From contig JABFRZ010000383.1 in assembly GCA_013140785.1 (NCBI GenBank), forward strand, positions 1 through 14,664: DNA of 14,664 nucleotides. The letters run 5' to 3'. A program made the position numbers and the translations under genes. This document shows, piece after piece, positions 7,835 through 14,664 of the stretch (the stretch's first letter is position 1; the number at the start of each line of letters is the position of its first letter). The DNA is from Planctomycetota bacterium. GTDB lineage: Bacteria > Planctomycetota > UBA1135 > GCA-002686595. Below the pieces are notes generated by a model that worked only from the letters and a program-made list of their open reading frames with translations, did no database searches and was not told where the DNA came from.

Positions 7835-8253
7835 TCAGCTCCGGCCCGCGCCATTGCGGCGCGCGCGCTCGATCCGCGCGCTGACGGATTCGCTCGCCCC
7901 GCTGTGGCGCAGAACCACTCCCGGGTGCTGCCCGGGCCACACTCGTAAGGCCTCGTCGGCGAAGGCGGGCGCGATCCCGCTCACGCGCGAGAAGTCGAGC
8001 GTGACCTCCTGGAACTGCTCGCAGCGGGCGAGCAAGCGCTTCGCTTGTGAACGAGAGACGAGCTCGGTTCCGACCAGGTCCGCCAGGCTCGAGCCCCGGC
8101 TTAGCGATACTCCTCGAACTCCTCACTTGCGATGAGGCGCCGCAACTCCGCCTCGATCACTTCTTGCCGGACACTCAACGCTGCGGCTGCGCTTGGCACC
8201 AGATCGACGGGATGCAGCGCGATGTTCTCGCGCAGGTAGGCCTCGACCGGATC
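7835..8253 (-). pseudogene. Decayed HTH / STAS-like (DUF4325) regulator, internal deletion and frameshift
   Basis: Two remnants of one gene appear on the minus strand. The 5' piece (8253-8101) encodes 50 residues: VEAYLRENIALHPVDLVPSA, then AAALSVRQEVIEAELRRLI, ending EEFEEYR and a TAA. It matches the N-terminal helix-turn-helix of a known family (pattern I-x-x-F-I-x-x-x-V-x-x-H-P-x-D-I, then AA-x-x-F-x-[IV]-[ST]-R-x-x-[VI]-x-x-x-L-x-R-L-[IV]). The 3' piece, in another frame (about 8107-7835), encodes SLADLVGTELVSRSQAKRLL, VTLDFSRVSGIAPAFADEAL and RVWPGQHPGVVLRHSG, a close match to the DUF4325 domain (LISRSQAKR, DFSGV-x-x-IGQAFADEIFRV, HPE). Intact relatives have a histidine-kinase-type ATPase domain of about 200 residues between these parts; here it is absent. 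Neither piece has an in-frame ATG or GTG; a TTG at 8035 would cut the domain. The remnant ends exactly where the convergent ygiQ gene ends. Confidence 0.7.
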
Positions 8254-8274
8254 GGGGCAGGGTCTAACTCCCTG
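8254..8274. repeat. Small REP-like hairpin
   Basis: On the plus strand GGGGCAGGGTCTAACTCCCTG contains a 5-bp stem, CAGGG (8258-8262) with CCCTG (8270-8274), around a TCTAACT loop. From memory it resembles short hairpin repeats (GGGACAGG-x-TCTAACTC type) seen next to REP-associated transposases in many genomes. Only one copy was noticed in the window, so its repetitive nature is not shown. It abuts the first recognisable codon of the HTH remnant. Confidence 0.3.
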
Positions 8275-8331
8275 GCCACGATGATTCCACTCGTGGCTCG
8301 CAATCGGCCTCGCGCTCCAGCGCCTGCGTTC

Positions 8332-8883
8332 CTAGTTCGCGATGCGCTCGCGGAACTCGAGCGTCACGGGGTCGATGCGCACCTTCTCGCCGGTCGCGAC
8401 CAGGTTGGCGACGCGCACCTTGATACCGTTCACGAGCAGCGCGTCCTTCAGGCCCGAGCTGCCGCCGCCGCGGATCGGCGGGGCGGTGTCCTTGACCTCG
8501 ACGATGACCGAGGCGGGCGGGGAGATCGAGATCAGCTGGCTGTTGACCAGGAAGCCGATGTAGTTGTCGCTGCCCCAGATGAGCGCGTCCTTGGCGGCCT
8601 CGGCCGAGCAGCGGTACTCCGCGCCTTCCTCGTCGTAGAAGACCTCCTCGGGCCCATCCGAGTAGGAGTGCGAGAGATCGACGCGCTCGTTCTCGAGGAA
8701 CTCGAACTTGCTGTCGCCCTGCTCCTTCAGCTCCTGCACGCGCCCGGTCTTCAGGTCCTTGAGCGTGAGGAAGATGTACTGGCGCCGGTCGTTGCGCATG
8801 ATGCTCCACTCGACCACGGTGCAGATGCGGTTCTCGTGGCTGACGAGGTGGCCCTTGCGGAGGTCCTGCGCGTTGATCTGCAT
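8332..8883 (-). CDS. efp: Elongation factor P family protein with atypical tip loop
   Basis: A 183-residue protein of normal EF-P length. The KOW-like domain I (1-65), the OB domain II (66-129, including SISPPASVIVEVKDTAP at 119-135) and the OB domain III (about 130-183) are all recognisable. The family signature K-x-A-x4-G-x2-[LIV]-x-V-P-x2-[LIV]-x2-G is matched from Lys146 to Gly165 except that Pro is Ala159. EF-P relieves ribosome stalling at proline runs through a modified Lys or Arg at the tip of domain I, normally within P-G-[KR]-G. Here the loop reads MRNDRRQ (29-35): the Pro-Gly pair is gone and Arg33/Arg34 occupy the tip. It may be a paralogue with another role or modification. A strong promoter lies upstream, but the bases before the ATG are pyrimidine-rich and lack a Shine-Dalgarno. 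Confidence 0.88.
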   Translation of the reverse strand: MQINAQDLRKGHLVSHENRICTVVEWSIMRNDRRQYIFLTLKDLKTGRVQELKEQGDSKFEFLENERVDLSHSYSDGPEEVFYDEEGAEYRCSAEAAKDALIWGSDNYIGFLVNSQLISISPPASVIVEVKDTAPPIRGGGSSGLKDALLVNGIKVRVANLVATGEKVRIDPVTLEFRERIAN

Positions 8884-8922
8884 GGAGAGGGGAGCGGGTT
8901 GGAACCGTTGCGAGGGCCGAAA

Positions 8923-8951
8923 AGCATACGGGCAGGGCGCGCGCCTGTCAC
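8923..8951 (-). promoter_or_regulatory. Near-consensus sigma70-type promoter of efp
   Basis: On the minus strand GTGACA (8951-8946) and TATGCT (8928-8923) are separated by exactly 17 bases. The -35 matches TTGACA at five of six positions and the -10 matches TATAAT at four, including the key TA and final T. The start codon is 40 bases below the -10, giving a leader of about 33 bases. The element lies between slyD and efp and suggests that efp is transcribed on its own. Confidence 0.7.
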
Positions 8952-8986
8952 GGACGTCGTGCCGTCGTGTGTCCGTCCGTCGCGTG

Positions 8987-9469
8987 TCAGTGCGCGTGGC
9001 CGCCCTGGCCGTGCACGTGGCCGTGGGCTAGTTCCTCGCGCGAGGCCGCGCGCACGTCCACGACCTCGCCCGTGAAGTGCAGCTCCATGCCCGCCAAGGG
9101 ATGGTTCCCGTCCAGCGTCACGAGTTCGCCCGACAGCGCCACGATCGTGACGATCAGGTCGCCGTCCGGGCCCTTCGCCTGCAGCTGCAGGCCGACCTCG
9201 AGTTCGAGCCCGGGCGGGAGCTGCGCGCGCGTGACGTCGTGCACCAGGTGCTCCTCGCGCGCGCCATAGCCATCGTCGGGGGCCACGTGCACGTCGAAGC
9301 GATCGCCCTTCCGCTTGCCCTCGAGTTCGCGCTCGAGACCCGGCACCAGCGCCTCCGTGCCGTGCACGTAGGCCAGCGGCTGGCCGCCCTTCGAGCTGTC
9401 GAGCACCTCGCCGTCCGGAGCGGTCAGGGTGTATTCGAGCGTGACGACGGAGTGCTTGGCGATCTGCAT
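8987..9469 (-). CDS. slyD: FKBP-type peptidyl-prolyl isomerase, SlyD type
   Basis: A 160-residue cytoplasmic chaperone and prolyl cis/trans isomerase. The FKBP core is split in the SlyD way: residues 1-68 (VVTLEYTLTAPDGEVLDSS at 8-26, LVPGLERELEGKRKGDRFDV at 41-60, APDDGYG at 63-69) and 118-140 (TLDGNHPLAGMELHFTGEVV). The insert-in-flap chaperone domain lies between them (about 70-117). The tail (149-160) has five histidines, HGHVHGQGGHAH, which could bind nickel or zinc as in E. coli SlyD, though it is shorter and has no cysteines. The start at 9469 is set by GAGG (9480-9477) seven bases upstream and by the normal FKBP beginning MQIAKHSVVT. The frame stays open to 9556 but the extra residues are a Pro/Arg-rich stretch unlike any domain. 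Confidence 0.93.
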   Translation of the reverse strand: MQIAKHSVVTLEYTLTAPDGEVLDSSKGGQPLAYVHGTEALVPGLERELEGKRKGDRFDVHVAPDDGYGAREEHLVHDVTRAQLPPGLELEVGLQLQAKGPDGDLIVTIVALSGELVTLDGNHPLAGMELHFTGEVVDVRAASREELAHGHVHGQGGHAH

Positions 9470-9526
9470 CGGGGTACCTCGCGGAGGGGCTCGAGGCGTT
9501 CCCCGAGGCGGTTCGGAAGGGGCGGG

Positions 9527-9555
9527 ATTCTCCCCATGAAGCGCGCGTTCGTCCA
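9527..9555 (-). promoter_or_regulatory. Possible promoter of slyD
   Basis: Minus-strand TGGACG (9555-9550) and GAGAAT (9532-9527) are 17 bases apart, each matching its consensus at four of six positions. It lies about 58 bases before the slyD start and just beyond the possible dcd terminator. In so GC-rich a sequence this is only suggestive. Confidence 0.35.
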
Positions 9556-9557
9556 CG

Positions 9558-9581
9558 AAAAGGCGGCGCGATCAGCGCGCC
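9558..9581 (-). terminator. Possible weak terminator at the end of the dCTP deaminase gene
   Basis: On the minus strand GGCGCG (9581-9576), loop CTGAT and CGCGCC (9570-9565) form a 6-bp stem, followed by GCC and then four T residues (9561-9558). The loop contains the stop codon of the upstream gene. The T-tract is short and displaced by three bases, so termination would be partial at best. Confidence 0.35.
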
Positions 9582-10705
9582 GGGCGGAAGCTGCGCGCCA
9601 GGGTCAGGTCCTGGTCGGCGTAGGACGGGCCGTCGCGCCCGCGTCCGTAGGGGCGCTCGGGCGCGCCGCTCGTGCGGAAGAATTTCAAGCGGAAGAAGAC
9701 CTGACCCTCCTCCACCAAGAAGGGCAGGTCGTGCGCGCGCACCTCCAGCACCGCGGGCGTGCCGCGCGGGCTCGCGCCGTCCGCGCCGTCTGCATCCCCG
9801 CCGAAGCCCGAGTCGAAGAAGCCCGCGTAGTTGTTGCGCAGCTCGCCGATGCCCACGTCCACCGGCAGCATCTCGGCCGCGAGATCGAGCGGGATCCGGA
9901 TGCGCTCGCGGCTGGCGAACAGGTAGAAGCGTCCGGGCTCGAGCACGCAGTGCCCGCCCCGGGCGCGCACCGGCTCCCAGAATTCCTCGCTGGCATGGGC
10001 GCCGATCGCGGCGAACTCGACCACCGCGCTGGTGTGGGTCGCGCGCCAGCCGCAAGGGTCACGGCCCGCGAGCCCGATGCACAGGAGCAGCCCGCCGTCG
10101 TCGTCGAAGCGCAGCTCGCGCGCGGACAGCGCGCGCGCGCCCTCGAAGCACAGGGCCTCCTTGCGGCAGCGCTCGAACAGCTCGCCCGTGGAGAGGGCCG
10201 CCGGCCCGCGCGCCAGGCGCATCTGGCACAGCCGGTCGCCGCGCCGCAGGCGCACCGCGAAGGAGAGCGGCGCGACCTCGAGCCACAGCCGTCCCCTGTA
10301 GCCGGGCGGGGCCTCGTCGAAACGCGGGAAGCCGGGCACGAGCACGCGCGTGAAGAGGTCCGTGCGCCCGGTCGAGCTGCGCGGGTTGAAGCGCGCCGCG
10401 AGCTCGGGCGGCAGCTCCAGCTCTTCCTCGAGCGGCACCAGGTAGATCGAGCCGCGCTCGAGCACGCCGCCGTCTTCTTCGAGCGACACGCTCGCGATCG
10501 AGAGCTCGCTCAGGCGCTCCTCGATCGAGACGTGCTCGGGCAGGAAGCCGGCGCGGATGCGGTGCGCGCGCGCGCCGAGGCGCAGGTCGAGGCTGGTGGG
10601 CTGGAGTTGCTCGCGCGTGAAGCCCGGCGCGAGCGGTGCGGGTCGGATGGCCGTCCCGAGCAGGCGCGCGAGCTCGTGGTCCACCAGGATGACGCCGGAA
10701 GCCAC
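9572..10705 (-). CDS. dcd: Two-domain dCTP deaminase (2'-deoxycytidine 5'-triphosphate deaminase)
   Basis: A 377-residue cytoplasmic enzyme converting dCTP to dUTP, which feeds dTMP synthesis. It is about twice the length of E. coli Dcd (193 residues) and matches the long form with a duplicated dUTPase-like fold. Domain 1 (about 1-185) has QPTSLDLRLGA (35-45), NPRSSTGRTDLFTRV (107-121) and PPGYRGRLWLEVAP (133-146); Glu143 is the likely general base. Domain 2 (about 205-377) has FWEPV (242-246), FYLFASRERI (260-269), GELRNNYAGFFDSGFG (287-302) and AVLEVRAHDLPFLVEEGQ (318-335). It starts with GTG at 10705, sharing one base with the sulfatase-like gene's TAG, so it is co-transcribed with and probably coupled to that gene. 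No good ribosome binding site is visible. Deaminase is favoured over dUTPase because of the long-form match. Confidence 0.88.
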   Translation of the reverse strand: MASGVILVDHELARLLGTAIRPAPLAPGFTREQLQPTSLDLRLGARAHRIRAGFLPEHVSIEERLSELSIASVSLEEDGGVLERGSIYLVPLEEELELPPELAARFNPRSSTGRTDLFTRVLVPGFPRFDEAPPGYRGRLWLEVAPLSFAVRLRRGDRLCQMRLARGPAALSTGELFERCRKEALCFEGARALSARELRFDDDGGLLLCIGLAGRDPCGWRATHTSAVVEFAAIGAHASEEFWEPVRARGGHCVLEPGRFYLFASRERIRIPLDLAAEMLPVDVGIGELRNNYAGFFDSGFGGDADGADGASPRGTPAVLEVRAHDLPFLVEEGQVFFRLKFFRTSGAPERPYGRGRDGPSYADQDLTLARSFRPAR

Positions 10706-12027
10706 TACTTCTGCGCGCCTGTCTCGTCGTCGTCACCGCCGCCGTAGCCGAGCGCACGCAGCGCATCGCGCTCCGTGCTCGACATCGGCGCGAGCTGGAG
10801 CGGAGCCGGGAAGACGCGTGCGCCCAGGGCCTCGGCCTGCAAGCGCTTGAAGAGCTTCGGGTCGATGGGGTGGAAGTCGAGCTCGTCCGGATCCCGCTCG
10901 AGATCCACGCCGAGACACCCCAGGCCCTTGTGGCGCAACCACTTCTCCGGCCAGCGCACGACGTACTCCTCCGGCAGGAAGGTACCGGTGATCAGGCGCT
11001 GTGTGGCGAGCGGCCCGAACAGCGACTGGCCGGCCAGGCGCTCGTCCGCCGGAAGCGCGCTGAGCGCCAGGATCGTCGGCACGATGTCGCCCAGGTGCAC
11101 CGGCTCGGCCACGCGCGTCCCGGCGCGTTCTCCGCGCGGGTGGCGCACGATCAGTGGCACGTGCAGGCCCTCCTGAGCCATGTCGCCGTGGCCGCTCAGC
11201 TTGCCGCGCTGCGCCAGGGCCTCACCGTGGTCGGCGGTCACGATCACCAGCGTGTTCGCCAGCCAGCCGCCGCGCTCGAGCTCGCCGAACAGGAGCGCGA
11301 GGTTCGCGTCCACGTGACGGATGCCGCCGTCGTACAGCGCCACCAGCGCTGCGACTTGCTCGCTCGTGAGCAGGCCCCGTGATTTCCACAGGACGTCGGG
11401 CGCGAGCGCGGGCAGCTTCCCGGCCGCGTCGGGCATGAAGAAATCCTGGTAGGGCGGCGGCGAGGCGTAGAGCATGTGCGCGCCCGTCGCGAGCGGCCCA
11501 TCGTGCACGTCGAACAGGTGCAAGAAGAGGAAGTACGGCCGCGCGCGGTCGAGGCGCGCGAGCTCGGCGGGCACGAGCGCGCGCGCTTCCTCGACCGAGC
11601 CGTGCGCGCGGAAGACGTCGAAGCCGCGCGCGAAGCCGTAGCGCTCGTCGATCCAGCACGGGTAGTACAGCCCGAGCGTCTGGTAGCCCGCGGCCTCGAG
11701 GCGCTCGGCCAAGAGCGGAATCTCCGGCGACAACGCCAGCTCCTCTTGCACGACGCCGTGCTGGGCCGGGAACAACCCGGTGAGCATGGTCATGTGCGCG
11801 ACCAGCGTCCACGGCGCCGGAGTGAAGGCCTGCTCGTAGACCACCGCGTCGCGCGCGAAGCGGTCGAGGAACGGGCTGGTGTCGCGCTCGTAGCCGTAGG
11901 TCCCGAGGTGGTCGGCGCGCAGCGTGTCGATCGAGATCAGGATCACCGACGGGCGCCGCTCGGCCTCGCCGCAGGCACAGGCCAGGGCGGCGAGCAGCGC
12001 GAGGGAGAGGCGTGAGCGCGGAGACAT
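10705..12027 (-). CDS. Sulfatase-fold (alkaline phosphatase superfamily) hydrolase, exported
   Basis: A 440-residue enzyme with a hydrophobic leader (7-19, ending LACACGE) that could be a lipoprotein signal with Cys17 or Cys19, though the lipobox is imperfect. Metal-binding motifs of the sulfatase fold are present: SIDTLRADHLGTYGY with Asp34 (32-46), TADHGEAL with Asp266/His267 and SGHGD with His280. The nucleophile segment reads APWTLVAHMTMLTG (71-84). Aligned on the TG, Thr74 takes the place of the Cys/Ser that becomes formylglycine, and His78 that of the usual Arg. A Thr nucleophile is typical of phosphoglycerol/phosphoethanolamine-transferase-like members, so a sulfatase reaction is doubtful. 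The C-terminus (about 345-440) has no recognised domain. It is first in a two-gene transcript with the dCTP deaminase and divergent from sucC. The fold is certain; the substrate is unknown. Confidence 0.85.
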   Translation of the reverse strand: MSPRSRLSLALLAALACACGEAERRPSVILISIDTLRADHLGTYGYERDTSPFLDRFARDAVVYEQAFTPAPWTLVAHMTMLTGLFPAQHGVVQEELALSPEIPLLAERLEAAGYQTLGLYYPCWIDERYGFARGFDVFRAHGSVEEARALVPAELARLDRARPYFLFLHLFDVHDGPLATGAHMLYASPPPYQDFFMPDAAGKLPALAPDVLWKSRGLLTSEQVAALVALYDGGIRHVDANLALLFGELERGGWLANTLVIVTADHGEALAQRGKLSGHGDMAQEGLHVPLIVRHPRGERAGTRVAEPVHLGDIVPTILALSALPADERLAGQSLFGPLATQRLITGTFLPEEYVVRWPEKWLRHKGLGCLGVDLERDPDELDFHPIDPKLFKRLQAEALGARVFPAPLQLAPMSSTERDALRALGYGGGDDDETGAQK

Positions 12028-12062
12028 CGGCTGTCACCGTAGCGAAGCCACGCAGGCCTACC

Positions 12063-12092
12063 TAGAGACGCAGCCCAGGGCCCGCTAGACTC
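12063..12092 (+). promoter_or_regulatory. Candidate promoter of sucCD
   Basis: TAGAGA (12063-12068) and TAGACT (12086-12091) are 17 bases apart, each matching the -35 and -10 consensus at about four of six positions. The -10 lies inside CCGCTAGACTC (12082-12092), identical to the string upstream of rpmH. The leader would be about 29 bases and contains AAGGA (12109-12113), rather far (13 bases) from the ATG. The only space shared with the divergent sulfatase-like gene is 12028-12126. Confidence 0.5.
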
Positions 12093-12126
12093 TGCGCCCT
12101 TTCGCCGGAAGGACCCCGCGCACGCC

Positions 12127-13311
<1,185 letters not shown>

Positions 13312-13313
13312 CC

Positions 13314-14219
<906 letters not shown>

Positions 14220-14229
14220 TCCTGTTGCG

Positions 14230-14664
14230 ATGCCCGCCGCCCTGATCCTCTGGCTGTGGCCCCTGCTCGGCTTGCAGGAGCACGGGGCGGAGGCTCTCGT
14301 GCGCGCTAACGCGCTGCTCGAAGCCGGCGAGTGCGAGCACGCGCTGCAGGTGCTCGAGGCCGAGCTCCTCGCGCGGCCCGACGACCCGGCGCTACAACGC
14401 GCCCTGGCCCAAACGCTCGAGCGTTTCGTCGATGCGGGTGGCTCGTGGCTGGCCATGAGCGATGCGCGCGACGCGTGGGATCGCGCGCGCGCGCTCGCCC
14501 CGGAGGATCTCGAGGCGCAGCGCGGCGCGATCGCCGTGCGCCTGCGCCTGGGCGAGTTCGAGGCGGCCCTGGGCCTGGCTCAGCTCGAGGAGAAGGACGC
14601 CATCTACGCCGCGCGCACGGGCATGGCCAAGCGCCTGATCGCGGGCCTCAAGGAGTTCGAGGAC
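14230..14664 (+). CDS. Exported TPR-like helical repeat protein, 3' partial
   Basis: The frame opens with ATG at 14230, ten bases after the sucD stop, and is still open at the end of the window (145 codons, no stop). Residues 1-15 (MPAALILWLWPLLGL) look like a signal peptide, so the protein is likely periplasmic or membrane-bound. The rest is Ala/Leu/Glu-rich helix pairs with tetratricopeptide-like spacing: ANALLEAGECEHALQVLEAE (26-45), LLARPDDPALQRALA (46-60), then ARDAWDRARALAPEDLEAQ and RLRLGEFEAALGLAQLEE. The repeated pattern of L-x-x-G-x-[FC]-x-x-A-L and a Pro near the repeat end supports TPRs. No Shine-Dalgarno is visible. I do not recognise a specific family, and a C-terminal catalytic or binding domain may lie outside the window. 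Confidence 0.7.
   Translation, partial: MPAALILWLWPLLGLQEHGAEALVRANALLEAGECEHALQVLEAELLARPDDPALQRALAQTLERFVDAGGSWLAMSDARDAWDRARALAPEDLEAQRGAIAVRLRLGEFEAALGLAQLEEKDAIYAARTGMAKRLIAGLKEFED

Noticed and set aside
8101..8334. Amber readthrough from efp into the downstream HTH remnant, which is in the same frame
   Set aside because: The frame agreement has a one-in-three chance, nothing around the TAG suggests recoding, and the downstream piece lacks the middle of its family.
8047..9075. 342-codon plus-strand frame over efp and the end of slyD
   Set aside because: Antisense to efp, whose EF-P domains are clear; no homology recognised.
9470..9556. Extended start of SlyD
   Set aside because: The 29 added residues are Pro/Arg/Gly-rich, while the ATG at 9469 has a GAGG ribosome binding site and matches the usual FKBP beginning.
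9077..10747. 556-codon plus-strand frame across slyD and dcd
   Set aside because: Runs antisense to two clearly homologous genes and their intergenic region; composition is that of an antisense shadow.

Overview
The window is a compact, very GC-rich stretch of bacterial chromosome. Codon third positions are strongly G/C and long spurious antisense ORFs are common. The cell is Gram-negative: there is a signal-peptide-bearing outer-membrane beta-barrel protein and a periplasmic adaptor of an envelope ABC system. The mix of a divergent short L34, an unusual EF-P-family protein, a sulfatase-fold lipoprotein-like enzyme and weak or absent Shine-Dalgarno sequences would fit a deep-branching Planctomycetota or a similar high-GC lineage. 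That placement is a guess, not shown by the sequence.

Layout. (1) Positions 1-4835, plus strand: a tight five-gene operon encoding a membrane-fusion/adaptor protein (5' end outside the window), a MacB/LolD-type ABC ATPase, two FtsX-type permeases and an exported metallo-beta-lactamase-fold hydrolase. (2) 4846-5540, minus strand: an outer-membrane barrel protein with its own promoter and a good intrinsic terminator. (3) 5744-7834, plus strand: a 41-residue ribosomal protein L34 (rpmH) followed after 9 bases by a YgiQ-type radical SAM protein. (4) 7835-8331: no intact gene. It holds the two ends of a decayed minus-strand HTH / STAS-like (DUF4325) regulator whose middle is missing, plus a small hairpin. 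(5) 8332-9469, minus strand: an EF-P-family factor with an atypical tip loop and a near-consensus promoter, then a SlyD-type prolyl isomerase. (6) 9572-12027, minus strand: a two-domain dCTP deaminase overlapping by one base the end of a sulfatase-fold hydrolase gene. (7) 12082-14664, plus strand, divergent from the sulfatase: sucC-sucD (succinyl-CoA synthetase) and the start of an exported TPR-like protein running off the window.

How the genes relate. Most are core functions: translation (L34, EF-P), protein folding (SlyD), the TCA cycle (SucCD) and nucleotide supply (dCTP deaminase). The accessory part is the adaptor-ABC-permease-permease-hydrolase operon, which probably moves or processes an envelope substrate. 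I found no CRISPR array, tRNA, rRNA, prophage or transposase gene, and no convincing new multi-gene system. The items most worth a second look are the broken DUF4325 regulator, the EF-P tip loop, the L34 gene away from its usual neighbours, an 11-base sequence shared by two promoters, and the hydrolase with Thr at the nucleophile position.
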